Positions 27,781-37,400 of a stretch of 64,000 nt of DNA are shown piece by piece. This DNA comes from Aurantibacter crassamenti (GTDB taxonomy: Bacteria; Bacteroidota; Bacteroidia; Flavobacteriales; Flavobacteriaceae): contig NZ_JAFBGM010000001.1 in the NCBI RefSeq assembly GCF_016811105.1, forward strand, positions 2,484,126 to 2,548,125, read 5' to 3'. How positions within the stretch are numbered: the stretch's first letter is position 1; each line of letters opens with the position of its first letter. The translations under genes and the position numbers were made by a program. The notes beneath the pieces were generated by a model that was given only the letters and a program-made list of their open reading frames with translations, had not been told where the DNA came from and searched no databases.

Positions 27781-28156
27781 AGTTTCTTTGTTATGAGTTA
27801 GTTATTTATTTGTTTGGAAAAAAAAGTTATTTTGAATGACGTTTTTCAGTGCAGTGTTGCTAGGGGCTATTTATATATTTTCTTTTGGGAAACTATTTTC
27901 GCTGCATTGAAAAACTGATCAAATCTTTTATTGTTTTATCCATTTATTGTGATGAATTAAAACCGATATTTAGTAACGCTGAATTATGCGGAAAACTTTT
28001 TGAAAGTGAATTCATCAACTATATGTAATGTATTGGAATATCATCTCCATCTTCGTAAAAATATCTAGCACTTACTAAAGTGTCTAACCAGTTAAGTTCA
28101 TTATCCATATTTTTAGTTTGTGTATTTTATTCATTCTGTTTCGCCAAATTCCACCT
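27781..28156. other. Gap between nagB and susC with little visible content
   Basis: 376 bases on the minus-strand path from nagB to susC. Apart from the 29-codon frame at 28019-28108, no gene, strong hairpin or TAnnTTTG box was found. It may hold the susC promoter or a long untranslated leader. Confidence 0.4.
28019..28108 (-). CDS. Possible 29-residue small protein
   Basis: An ATG-started frame encodes a 29-residue acidic peptide that begins MDNELNWLDTLVSARY and ends DDIPIHYI. It lies 48 bases after the nagB stop and 238 bases before susC. Composition is protein-like (Trp, Tyr, Asp, few Lys) compared with chance frames nearby. No clear ribosome site precedes it. It may be a small real gene, or the remnant of a larger one. 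Confidence 0.3.
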   Translation of the reverse strand: MDNELNWLDTLVSARYFYEDGDDIPIHYI

Positions 28157-28909
28157 TTAAATAATAGTCTGCTGAGACTCACTTAAAAGTGATGCAGAAG
28201 CCTTATCTAAGTACAACCAAGTTTTGTCATGTAATTTCAATGCTGTAGCTGGTACGTCTGGAGTGATTTCTGACTCGACTGAATTTTTTATAGCCATCGC
28301 CTTTCGGCTATCAGGTACACTCGCAATTATCGCTTCAGATTTCAACACTTGTTTTACAGACATACTAATGGCTTGTTTTGGAACATCTTCTAAAGTGTCA
28401 AACCAACCTTCACCAAGTTGTTGTTCTCTACACGCCTTATCTAAATTAGCTACGAAATAGGCTTCTTCTCTGTCAAAATTTGCCGGTGGATCGTTAAATG
28501 CTAAATGTCCATTTTCGCCAATGCCAACAAATGCAACATGAATTTTCACATCTGAAATAATTTTGTCAATTCTAGTGCATTCGTCTAATGGGTTTTCAAC
28601 ATCACCATTGATGTAATAGAATTTTTTAAGCGGAACTAAATCAACAAATCTTTCTTTTAAATATTTTCTGAAAGATGCCTTATGAGTATCTGACATGCCT
28701 ACATATTCATCAAGATGAAACCCTGTTACTTTTGTCCAGTCTAGGTCTTCATTTACAAGTACAGAAAGCATCTCAAACTGTGATGCACCTGTGGCTACAA
28801 TTATATTTGCTTCTCCATCTTTTTCAATAGCTTTTCGAATCAATTCTGCACCCCTTTTTGCTGCACTTAAACCCAATTCGTTTTTGTCATTTGAAATTAC
28901 AATCTTCAT
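28157..28909 (-). CDS. nagB: Glucosamine-6-phosphate deaminase family protein
   Basis: 250 residues. Family motifs: [11 protein letters not shown] phosphate loop, [19 protein letters not shown] containing the catalytic Asp, and [17 protein letters not shown] with the active-site Glu/His. It turns glucosamine-6-phosphate into fructose-6-phosphate and ammonia. It lies 29 bases after the GH109-like gene. Galactosamine-6-phosphate is an alternative substrate in this family, and GH109 partners have been linked to GalNAc, so substrate is not certain. Confidence 0.88.
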   Translation of the reverse strand: MKIVISNDKNELGLSAAKRGAELIRKAIEKDGEANIIVATGASQFEMLSVLVNEDLDWTKVTGFHLDEYVGMSDTHKASFRKYLKERFVDLVPLKKFYYINGDVENPLDECTRIDKIISDVKIHVAFVGIGENGHLAFNDPPANFDREEAYFVANLDKACREQQLGEGWFDTLEDVPKQAISMSVKQVLKSEAIIASVPDSRKAMAIKNSVESEITPDVPATALKLHDKTWLYLDKASASLLSESQQTII

Positions 28910-28938
28910 ACTTTAAGCATTTATTTTTTGGTTTTGTT

Positions 28939-30366
28939 TTATATGTTTTGAAAAAAGGCTGATGCTCTTTCTTCTTTCCAATTACCTCTGGTGAAATCAG
29001 GAAATTTAATCGGGATGCTCCCTAGTTCAACCGATAATTTTGTGAGGGGTAAAATTGCAGACCAGTCTACTCCGTTATAAACATTCATGTCCATAGGGTA
29101 CCCATTGTTTAGATTGTTAATTAAACGATAGAACATGATATAATCCATACCGCCGTGGCCTCCTTGCTCTTGAGCCTCTTTTTTCATTTTACTCCAAATT
29201 GGGTGCTCATATTTTTTTTGCATCGCTTTAAACTTCTCATCATTAAGCCAATCATGTCCACGGTCTTCATCGTACATAGATAAGCGGCTAGGATAACCTT
29301 CATGATATGCTTTGCTTCCTGATAAGGCATTAATACGGCTATAGGGGCGGGGGGAAACAACATCATGCTGAAGCAAGATAGAACGCCCTTTCGCCGTTTT
29401 AATCATTGAACTGTTCATGTCACCATGAGAAAAGTTTTTTTGATTATAGAAATCATTATCTGGTGAAGATTGGGTAGCGTATTGATGTAATGACTCCTCT
29501 GAAGAGTCCATAGAAACAAGAAAATCAAAACGATCTCCATTACCTATATCCATATAATTGGCAATAGGTCCTAAACCATGCGTAGGGTACAGGTTACCAT
29601 TCATTTCTGCATGTAATCTTAATCGCCATTGTTTGTAATAAGCTCTAGATTTTGGATCATCACTTTTTACAAATAATTTTTGCAACAACGAATGAATGTA
29701 GGCTCCTTCAGCATGGGTTAACGAACCAAAAACGTTGTTTTTAACCATGTTTAGAACCCAAAGTTCTTCTTCTCCATAGCAGCAATTTTCAAGCATCATA
29801 CAATGACGTTGCGTTTTTTCAGCTGTGTTAATTATATCCCATGATTCTTTGATAGTCAGTGCTATTGGCACTTCAGATACAACATGTTTATTTTGCTCCA
29901 TTGCATAAACTGCCATGCGTGCATGTTCGGTAGGTGGGGTGGCAACGACTATTAAATCAAGGTCATTTCGTTTTACCATATCTTTCCATATTTCTTCATT
30001 TCCGAAATACAGATCAATACCCTCTTCTTTTTTGTTTAATTCATTTAAAAGTTTTAGTGCTCTTTTAGCTCTGCTTTCCCGTACATCGGCAATGGCTACT
30101 ATTTTCGCATTAGGCTGTAGTGAATTTATATTTTTCACATGGCCAAACCCTCTATTGCCAACACCTATGATACCAATGCGTACCTGCTTTATGGGGTCGT
30201 GTTTTAAACCAATTACAGAATTACCAATAGCTTGGGGGATGTCACTAAGGCTTGCAATTCTTTTCTGTACTTCATCTTGACCCAAAACACCATGTGCTGA
30301 AAGTCCTAAAAAGCCTGTACTTAAAGCTGATAATTTGATAAAATTTCTTCTGGTTTGATTTTTCAT
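28939..30366 (-). CDS. Gfo/Idh/MocA-fold protein, GH109-like glycosidase, Tat-exported
   Basis: 475 residues. A twin-arginine signal (TRRNFIKL, then a hydrophobic stretch to about residue 30) is followed by an NAD-binding Rossmann fold with GVGNRG (G68-x-G70-x-x-G73) and the C-terminal oxidoreductase domain. ENCCYGEEELWVLNMVKN and YPTHGLGPIANYMDIGNGDR match the GH109 family, whose founding members are NAD-dependent alpha-N-acetylgalactosaminidases. Tat export fits a folded protein carrying tightly bound NAD. With nagB next in the operon it probably frees an N-acetylhexosamine in the periplasm. Exact linkage is unknown. Confidence 0.85.
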   Translation of the reverse strand: MKNQTRRNFIKLSALSTGFLGLSAHGVLGQDEVQKRIASLSDIPQAIGNSVIGLKHDPIKQVRIGIIGVGNRGFGHVKNINSLQPNAKIVAIADVRESRAKRALKLLNELNKKEEGIDLYFGNEEIWKDMVKRNDLDLIVVATPPTEHARMAVYAMEQNKHVVSEVPIALTIKESWDIINTAEKTQRHCMMLENCCYGEEELWVLNMVKNNVFGSLTHAEGAYIHSLLQKLFVKSDDPKSRAYYKQWRLRLHAEMNGNLYPTHGLGPIANYMDIGNGDRFDFLVSMDSSEESLHQYATQSSPDNDFYNQKNFSHGDMNSSMIKTAKGRSILLQHDVVSPRPYSRINALSGSKAYHEGYPSRLSMYDEDRGHDWLNDEKFKAMQKKYEHPIWSKMKKEAQEQGGHGGMDYIMFYRLINNLNNGYPMDMNVYNGVDWSAILPLTKLSVELGSIPIKFPDFTRGNWKEERASAFFQNI

Positions 30367-30537
30367 TTAGTTGGCGGCACTTTGTTTAGTTATTCACTTT
30401 TAATTTTCTGGTAGTTTATTACTGTATGAACATTTCAAAAAATATGTTTCATAATGAAATACATAAACTATAATTCAAACACTACGACTACGTTTCTATT
30501 AATAAGTTGGACTAAATCTATTAAAAACAAAATATAT

Positions 30538-30553
30538 ACACAAACGATTGCGT
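30538..30553. promoter_or_regulatory. LacI/PurR-type operator 1
   Basis: ACACAAACGATTGCGT matches the classic LacI/PurR-type box ACGCAAACGTTTGCGT at 14 of 16 bases, including the central CG. It lies 172 bases before the GH109-like gene and 200 bases before the regulator gene. Confidence 0.6.
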
Positions 30554-30701
30554 AACTTTTTTAATTCAATATTTTTAACATAAATTGTACAAGTATGTAT
30601 TTATTCCTTTATTTATAGGGTTTATAGGTGTTTGTATAGCGTAATTATTATTTGCATTATCTATTTCGAAATAGCTAAAATCAGGATTAATGTGTATATA
30701 T

Positions 30702-30717
30702 ACGCATACGTTTGTGT
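30702..30717. promoter_or_regulatory. LacI/PurR-type operator 2
   Basis: ACGCATACGTTTGTGT also matches ACGCAAACGTTTGCGT at 14 of 16 bases. It lies 36 bases before the ATG of the LacI-family regulator, where binding would give autorepression. Centre-to-centre distance from operator 1 is 164 bases, suitable for looping. Confidence 0.6.
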
Positions 30718-30752
30718 TAAAATGCAATGTAAATTTTTAATACTTTTACGTT

Positions 30753-31781
30753 ATGAGGAAGAATCGTATTACGATGATAGAGCTCGCCAAAATCTTGAAT
30801 GTCTCTACATCAACTATTTCAAGAGCATTAAAGGATCATCATAGCATTGGGGAGGAGACGCGTGAAAAAATAAAAAAAACAGCTTTAAATCTAGGGTATA
30901 TTCCCAATTCTGTTGCTTCAAATTTAAGAAGAAGAAAAACCAATCATATAGGGGTAATAGTACCTAGAATAGATCGATATTTTCATTCATCTGCGATTAG
31001 TGGAATTGAAGAAGTTGCAAATGAAGCTGGATATTACGTGTCAATTTTCCAAACTAAAGATTCGTACAAAAAGGAAGTAGAAAGCGTTGAAATATTAATG
31101 TCTAATAAGGCTGATGGTATCATTGCATGTTTAGCTTTGGAAACATCTAATGTTAATCATTATCGACAATTGGCGAATTCTGCTATACCTTTGGTGTTAT
31201 TTGATCGCGTGCGTGACGATTTAGGGGCTAGTAAGGTTTTAATTAATGACTATGATGCCGCATTTAAGGCCTGTGACCATCTAGCTAAAATTGGCTGTAA
31301 AAAAATTGCACATATTGCTGGGAATTTAAATTCATCAATATTTAAAGCTCGGCTAGAGGGGTATAAAGCTGCATTGCTAGAAAACAACATAACGATAGAT
31401 GAAGACTTGATTTTATATGGGAATATTTTGAGCAAAGAGGAGGGGCATGAATTTGCTAATCAATTGTTAGATATGAAATCAAGACCTGATGGGGTTTTTT
31501 GTGCTAATGATTTATCAGCAGCAAGCTTTATTCAAACAGCCCTAATCAGAAAAGTATTAGTTCCTTCAGATATTGCTGTCATTGGATTTAGTAATACTCC
31601 AATTTCTAATATTATTAATCCTGCTTTAACAACTATAGATGATCATGCTTTTGAAATGGGCCAAGCTTCTGCACGATTGCTTATCAAACAAATTGAGAAT
31701 AATGACGAAAATATAGTATCTGAAACTATAATTATTCGCAATGAATTGATAGTGCGGGAATCAACTGTATCTGCGAAATAA
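30753..31781 (+). CDS. LacI-family transcriptional regulator
   Basis: 342 residues. The N-terminal helix-turn-helix and hinge (ITMIELAKILNVSTSTISRA, then NSVASNLRRRKTNHIGV) are canonical for LacI/GalR proteins, followed by a periplasmic-binding-protein-like sensor domain (about 62-335). It is divergent from the GH109-nagB genes and has two matching operators upstream, so it most likely controls both directions and possibly the susCD and dgc genes. The inducer is unknown. Confidence 0.94.
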   Translation: MRKNRITMIELAKILNVSTSTISRALKDHHSIGEETREKIKKTALNLGYIPNSVASNLRRRKTNHIGVIVPRIDRYFHSSAISGIEEVANEAGYYVSIFQTKDSYKKEVESVEILMSNKADGIIACLALETSNVNHYRQLANSAIPLVLFDRVRDDLGASKVLINDYDAAFKACDHLAKIGCKKIAHIAGNLNSSIFKARLEGYKAALLENNITIDEDLILYGNILSKEEGHEFANQLLDMKSRPDGVFCANDLSAASFIQTALIRKVLVPSDIAVIGFSNTPISNIINPALTTIDDHAFEMGQASARLLIKQIENNDENIVSETIIIRNELIVRESTVSAK

Positions 31782-31977
31782 TTTGGAGAAGCATCGTTAA
31801 CAAATAAGTTTATTTAGTAAAAGTTTCGTCAATCTTGTTATCTTACTATTCGCGATGAATAATGTACAAATATTCTATCCCAATTGAATATGGTGAATAT
31901 CTCAAATTCTACTGCATTAAAAAAGTATATCTATTTGCTTGCTATTAAATTGAACGAAAAATGCCTTATAAAAAAGT

Positions 31978-32007
31978 AATGGCCGGCCTTTAAAGACCGA
32001 CCATTTC
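31978..32007 (-). terminator. Terminator after the small SusD-linked lipoprotein gene
   Basis: Bases 31978-32005 fold into a long hairpin. Two positions are C-A mismatches on the plus strand but G-U pairs on the minus strand, so the stem is continuous only in a minus-strand transcript. There it is followed by ACTTTTTTAT. This sets the end of the FecR-SusC-SusD-lipoprotein unit. The rest of 31782-32040 holds nothing recognised. Confidence 0.75.
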
Positions 32008-32040
32008 GAACTAAACTAACTCAAAAGTTTAATTGACTTA

Positions 32041-32379
32041 TTACTCTTTTTTGTTAAGCGTTAGAGCGACCTCCTTAGCAATTTCATCACCTACATAAAC
32101 TATCTGTGGTGTATTACCGGTATCCCATATTGTGTCTCGAATTACTGTTGTAGCTCCAATATAGTAATTGCCAGATTCAAGTCCGTTAAAAAAGAAGCTA
32201 CCTTCTGCATCGGTTGAAGTTGTAGAAATTAGAGCGGCTTCTTCAGTATATAATTTTACAGTAATACCTGTAAGTTGATTTTCATTATCGGCACTTGCAA
32301 CGCCAAAAATTGAACCTTCATTATCTTTACTGCATGATAATAGCAACGTAAGGGCCATTAAAAAGAATATATTTTTCAT
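32041..32379 (-). CDS. Small carboxypeptidase-regulatory-like lipoprotein
   Basis: 112 residues. Lipobox LLLSC puts the acylated Cys at 16. The rest is one beta-sandwich domain of the CarboxypepD_reg/SdrD-B type (GITVKLYTEE, DAEGSFFFNGLESGNYYIGA). It ends the susCD operon (31 bases after SusD) and is followed by a terminator. Such small proteins in the SusE/SusF position are often surface lipoproteins that help ligand binding, but nothing shows a binding site here. Confidence 0.75.
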   Translation of the reverse strand: MKNIFFLMALTLLLSCSKDNEGSIFGVASADNENQLTGITVKLYTEEAALISTTSTDAEGSFFFNGLESGNYYIGATTVIRDTIWDTGNTPQIVYVGDEIAKEVALTLNKKE

Positions 32380-32410
32380 GTCTTATAATATTTTTTAGTT
32401 TTTAAAGATT

Positions 32411-34405
32411 TTATTCCAATACGTTTTTCCATTTAGTATCACGACCTGTGAACCAAACTGGTATATCAGGATTGTCATGTTGGCTAATTCTTGCCCATGC
32501 TTCTGGGTCAGTAGCTTGAATGTTTGGGTTATACAAAAATCTTTCTTTCCATTGAAAAATTTCATACGGTGAACCCGGGTTGTCACCGAGATAGTTTACC
32601 AATCTACGAGCAGCTGTCCATGGTGTTTCAAAATTGAACATATTATAATGCAATTGTAACTGATTGAATATAGCATTCACTTTACCTTCAGCAGAAAGTC
32701 CGTCAAAACGTTGTGCTTCGAATTGTGCATAAGCCCCTGCATTATACTCTTGAGAAGGCCTATCACGATCGATTCTCGATTGATCCATATTACTAGGAAA
32801 AGATGGTACTGTTTGTTTTGAATATTTATTATCTACATTAATACTGTACCAATACTGACATGATAATTCGATTGCTCTTGCATAATGTTGGCGAGCCGAC
32901 CCAGCATTTCCAAAACCTCTAACGGCTGCTTCTGCCAAAGAAAGTTCTGTTTCAACTGCATGTAGGGTAGGGTACCTAATATCAAAATTATATTGCGGTC
33001 GAGTATTAAATTCTGAAATCAGGTTACTATTTGTTCCGATTGTGTAATTCGTATCTCTATAATTACCTATGTAATCTCTAAACGCATTTAATAGAAAAGC
33101 TTCTCTACCATTAAGTGTACTTTGCAATTCTTCACTTAATTGAATGATTTGTTCATCTGCCTCTGTACCGAAAGAAATCTCAGTTACACTTACATCTGTC
33201 ATAATGGGATGCGTAATATAATAAGCTCTCATAGTTTTATTAAAATAACTATTTGGGTCAGATCCATTATCGTAACCCGTACCAGCGCCTACATATCTTC
33301 CTAAAATATCTTTTGAAAATAAATATGCAATTCTTGGGTCAACCGTTCCATTTTCTAAACCTTCACTACAATCAGATCCAGCTTCAAAATAAAGCAATGT
33401 TGCACCTTCTACAACAATACTTTTTTCAACAGGAACACAGTTCATAATATCATCTAAATAACGTTTTGGTGCACGACTTTCATCGCCACGTTCGCGAAAT
33501 GAACGCGTAATTCCTAATTCCCCTTGCAAGCGGCTGGGTTCAACAATTGCGATATCTGCCAGACCGGCTACATCGTTGGCTTCTACAAATAAAGGCTTAC
33601 CTGATAATTCATTAATGGTCGCGGTTGTCAACTCAGGCAATCTCTCGCTCACGGTCATTGCCCAACGAAGACGAAGTGAATTAATATACTTTCGCCATTG
33701 CATTAAATTTCCGTCAAAAATTACATCTTGAGACTGAAAAACAGTTTGGTCACTAGCACTTAATTCAACTGTAGATAGGTAGGTTTCAATTTCACCAAGT
33801 TCTGCGATAATTTTAGGGTAAATTTCTTCTTGACCTAAAAAGTCTGCTTTTTCTCCTTCTAATGCACCGGCAGATCCCGTTTCGAAATATGGAACTTCAT
33901 CATAGCCGTCAATACCTCTTTGATACGCGTAAGCTTTAAGTACATGCAATAATCGCATAAAAAGTACATCAAGATCTGTACGCTCAGCTTCAGGAATATT
34001 GTTGAATTCTTTTTGACCCCAAAGTATTTGTTTAACCCAATTACTATTTAATTGGTTAAACACAGATTGATTAAAACCGTTAGAACCCCAATCATTTTCA
34101 ACATTCTGTAAAGTATAAGCAACCCCTTGAGTATTAGTTGTGTAGTAAAGTTGAACCCCACTACCCATAACACGTGAACCACTTCTTAATTGGTGATAAT
34201 GTGATCCATAGTCACCACGCAATAAAAACCCTCTAGTTAATTGCGAGGTAAAATACCCAGCTATAATACTCACACCAGCTTCATCGGCCTGAGTTTTCGA
34301 AAACCCATCTGGGTCTTGGTATAATTTGGTTAATTCGTCTTCACAACCTACTGAACTCAGCAGAATCATGCACGATAAGATCAATTTGAATATTAAATTT
34401 CTCAT
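32411..34405 (-). CDS. SusD-like (SusD/RagB, second subtype) lipoprotein
   Basis: 664 residues, longer than the usual 480-600. Lipobox SSVGC gives Cys21. Features of the SusD-like_2 subtype: short N-terminus CEDELTKLYQDPDGFSKTQ, a helix with WRKYINSLRLRWAMTVSE, and LAEAAVRGFGNAGSARQHYARAIELS near the C-terminus followed by a tail with VWFTGRDTKWKNVLE. It is translated 17 bases after the SusC gene and should cap that barrel. Ligand unknown; no glycoside hydrolase lies beside it, so the cargo may be a peptide or another non-glycan. Confidence 0.88.
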   Translation of the reverse strand: MRNLIFKLILSCMILLSSVGCEDELTKLYQDPDGFSKTQADEAGVSIIAGYFTSQLTRGFLLRGDYGSHYHQLRSGSRVMGSGVQLYYTTNTQGVAYTLQNVENDWGSNGFNQSVFNQLNSNWVKQILWGQKEFNNIPEAERTDLDVLFMRLLHVLKAYAYQRGIDGYDEVPYFETGSAGALEGEKADFLGQEEIYPKIIAELGEIETYLSTVELSASDQTVFQSQDVIFDGNLMQWRKYINSLRLRWAMTVSERLPELTTATINELSGKPLFVEANDVAGLADIAIVEPSRLQGELGITRSFRERGDESRAPKRYLDDIMNCVPVEKSIVVEGATLLYFEAGSDCSEGLENGTVDPRIAYLFSKDILGRYVGAGTGYDNGSDPNSYFNKTMRAYYITHPIMTDVSVTEISFGTEADEQIIQLSEELQSTLNGREAFLLNAFRDYIGNYRDTNYTIGTNSNLISEFNTRPQYNFDIRYPTLHAVETELSLAEAAVRGFGNAGSARQHYARAIELSCQYWYSINVDNKYSKQTVPSFPSNMDQSRIDRDRPSQEYNAGAYAQFEAQRFDGLSAEGKVNAIFNQLQLHYNMFNFETPWTAARRLVNYLGDNPGSPYEIFQWKERFLYNPNIQATDPEAWARISQHDNPDIPVWFTGRDTKWKNVLE

Positions 34406-34422
34406 TATAGTATTTTTTTTAG

Positions 34423-37400
34423 TTAAAGTTTAGCCCTTACTGAAAGTCCGAATGAACGTTGTGCAGGTAGTGCAGTCGTTCCAAAAGCACCATCACCCCA
34501 ACCTGTACCGTTTGAAGATTCTGGAATCGTATTCGGTGCTGCTTTATACAGATAAGCTAAATTGTTGGCAAATACCGAAAGTACAATATCAGTTAAGCCT
34601 ATCTTTTTAGAAATCTCAGGAATTCTGTATTCTAAAGACACATTTCTAAGGGCTATATAATCGCTTTTGAAAATTCGATCTTCAGGGAAAAATCCATTAG
34701 AAAAGTATGATGATGCATAGTAATCTTCAGCTGAAGAAACTTGACTATTTGCGGTGCCATCAGGTCTAACGCCGTCTAATAGAACACCATCATTATATGT
34801 TGGGCCATTACCAGGGTTTACACCCGCAACTTTAGCACCTTCGTCATTTAAGAAATAAGCAATACCACCACTCTCAGCGTCTCTATATGGTAAGCTTTCT
34901 GTTAAAACACCAGCAGCCATCATATAGGTCTCAGCTTCATTGATAAAGGTGGCCCCAAATGAATAATCAATATTAGCAACCAGACTAAAGTTTTTATACC
35001 TGAATCTGTTGAATACGCCACCTGTAAGGTCAGGCAAAATTTTTCCGACTACTCGATTGCTTGCTCTAGAATAGGCATATCGCTGCCCATTTGCGTCTAC
35101 AATAAGTTCACCATTGTTTGGATCGTTATCATCAGATGGATTGATATAGTTTTGTACACCTTGTTGTTGAACTATAAGACCATATTCACCACCCACTTGT
35201 GCTATGGCGCTTAAGCCTCCTGCAATTCCGAATAATTCCATTGAAGTAAGCTCGTCATCAAGTTTTATAACTTTAGTTTTACTTGCTGCAAAAGTCATAT
35301 TTAGGTTCCATTCGATATTATCGGTAAGAACAGGTTTAGTCTTTAGACCAAGTTCCCAACCCGTGTTCTGTACATCGCCAGCATTCAAACGAATGGTATT
35401 TACACCAAGGCCTGGAGGAGCAGTAATTCTCATTATTTGGTTGTACGTATTGGCACGATAAACTGAGAAGTCAAGACCTAATCTTTGATTTTCAAAGAAA
35501 TAACCCTCAAGACCTACTTCAAATTCACGTTTATTTTCAGGCTCTAAATTTTGTCTGAAATTATCATTAATGTCAATTGGTGGTAAATCATTCGGTGGCG
35601 ATAAAATAAAACCATTACCCGATTGCGAAACACCTAAGTTTACGTTACCAAAGTATAATGGGCCAGGTCTACCTACATCAGCCCATGAAGTTCTTAGCTT
35701 TAAAAATTTAATAGCTGAAGGTAAGTTCAACGAATTAGAGGCTATCCAAGTAGCACTAGCACCAGGATAAAAATAGCTATTGTTATCTGGTGGAAGTATT
35801 GAAGACCAGTCATTACGAGCCTGTACTTCAACAAATATTTGATCTTTCCAGTCAAGTTGCATCGATCCTAATAAACCGTATAATTTATCACGACCATTGT
35901 CTACTATAGCTGACGGGTTAACACCTGATGGCAAGTTGGTGAATGAGAAAAAGTTAGGAATCACCATTCCACCAATTTTCTCATGACCTCTTTCTTCTAA
36001 ATAATTATCGCGAATTACACCTCCGACAAATCCTGAAAAGTTAAAATCATTAAATCCAGTATTAAAGTTTAAGGTTGCTTGACCATATGTTTTACGAATA
36101 ATACGATTAACATCTCTAAACACAGAGCCACTGTTCGGGCCAATTAAACTCGGATCTTGTAGTTTCCCTTTAAAGGTGCTTCTTTCAGTTGTATTATCAA
36201 GTCCGGCTAAAATCTGTGCGCTAAAAACTTTATTTAATTTGAAATCTAATGTTAGTGATTGAATTCCGTGAATACGATCAAAATTCGATTCATTTTGTGT
36301 CCAATCCCAAAGCGATCCAGCTACAGATGCTCGTCCACCAGAAATAAAATTCTGTCTTCTATCTTCATCTTGAAAGTAGTTGTACCCATTGTCAGTCACT
36401 AAGGCACTTCTAATCAAATCAACATCAATATCTCTAGAATATGCTCCTAATCCTGAACGTGACCCTTGCGCATCTAAAGAACCTGCATATGCTGCATTTA
36501 AGTTTCCAGTAACATAATAGTTGCCTACATATTTCAAGGAAACAAAATCATTTAAATCATATGATGCGTTAAAGCTAAAACTATTTTTATCGTACTTACC
36601 TCCTGGTATTATTGGGGTATAATTCATGTTTGTATACGAAAATCGTACAGAACCTCGTTCACCACCAGAACTAACAGCAACATTCGCTGTTCGTTGTATT
36701 CCTGTTTGAAACAATTGATCATTAACTGATCGACGATTGGCCTGCCATGGTCGTATTGATCCATCCCACCATCTAAGATTTACATTTGGATCAAATTTGG
36801 GTCCAAATGCTGCACCTGTGATATCTAATGCTCTTTCGCCCTTTTCGTTAATATAATATCCTTGATCATCTGTAGCGCTAACACTTGCACTTCGACCAGA
36901 ACCATATTGGTCTTGAATTTCAGCAGCAAATGCACTGTTTTCTATTGAAGTTGTTAGAGATGCTGAAATACCAAGTCCACGACTTCTTGAACCACTTTTT
37001 GTCGTTATTAAAATAACACCATTTGCACCTTCGCTACCATATAGTACAGAAGCTTTTGCTCCTTTTAAGATATCCATCGATTCTATATCATCAGGATTTA
37101 TATCATTAATTCCTGTACCATTATCACGGTCAGTACGGTCATTATAGCCGATGTTAGAATTTTCATCAAAAATTGGAATTCCATCAACAACTATTAAAGG
37201 TCTTGTTGTAGAACTTTCATCAAAGGAAACAGCATTTCGAATATTTATTTTAAATCCACCAGAAGGCCCAGTGGCTGTTCCAGCGACTGTTACCCCAGCC
37301 GCAGTACCGTATAATGATTGTAAAGCATTTACAGGTGTACCACTTGCAAGTATACGGTCATTATCTACTTTGGTAACTGAGTAACCAAGTGCTTTAGCAT

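Larger units (their letters stand above)
30367..30752. other. Divergent regulatory gap between the GH109 operon and lacI-type gene
   Basis: 386 bases without a gene. It contains two LacI/PurR-like operators (30538-30553 and 30702-30717). TACTTTTA at 30741-30748, only five bases before the regulator ATG, resembles a -7 box and would give a nearly leaderless message. Confidence 0.5.

Noticed and set aside
30632-30844. A 70-codon frame overlapping the LacI-type gene start
   Set aside because: It is out of frame with the clear helix-turn-helix reading, is rich in Ile/Tyr/Lys as chance frames in AT-rich DNA are, and crosses the operator.
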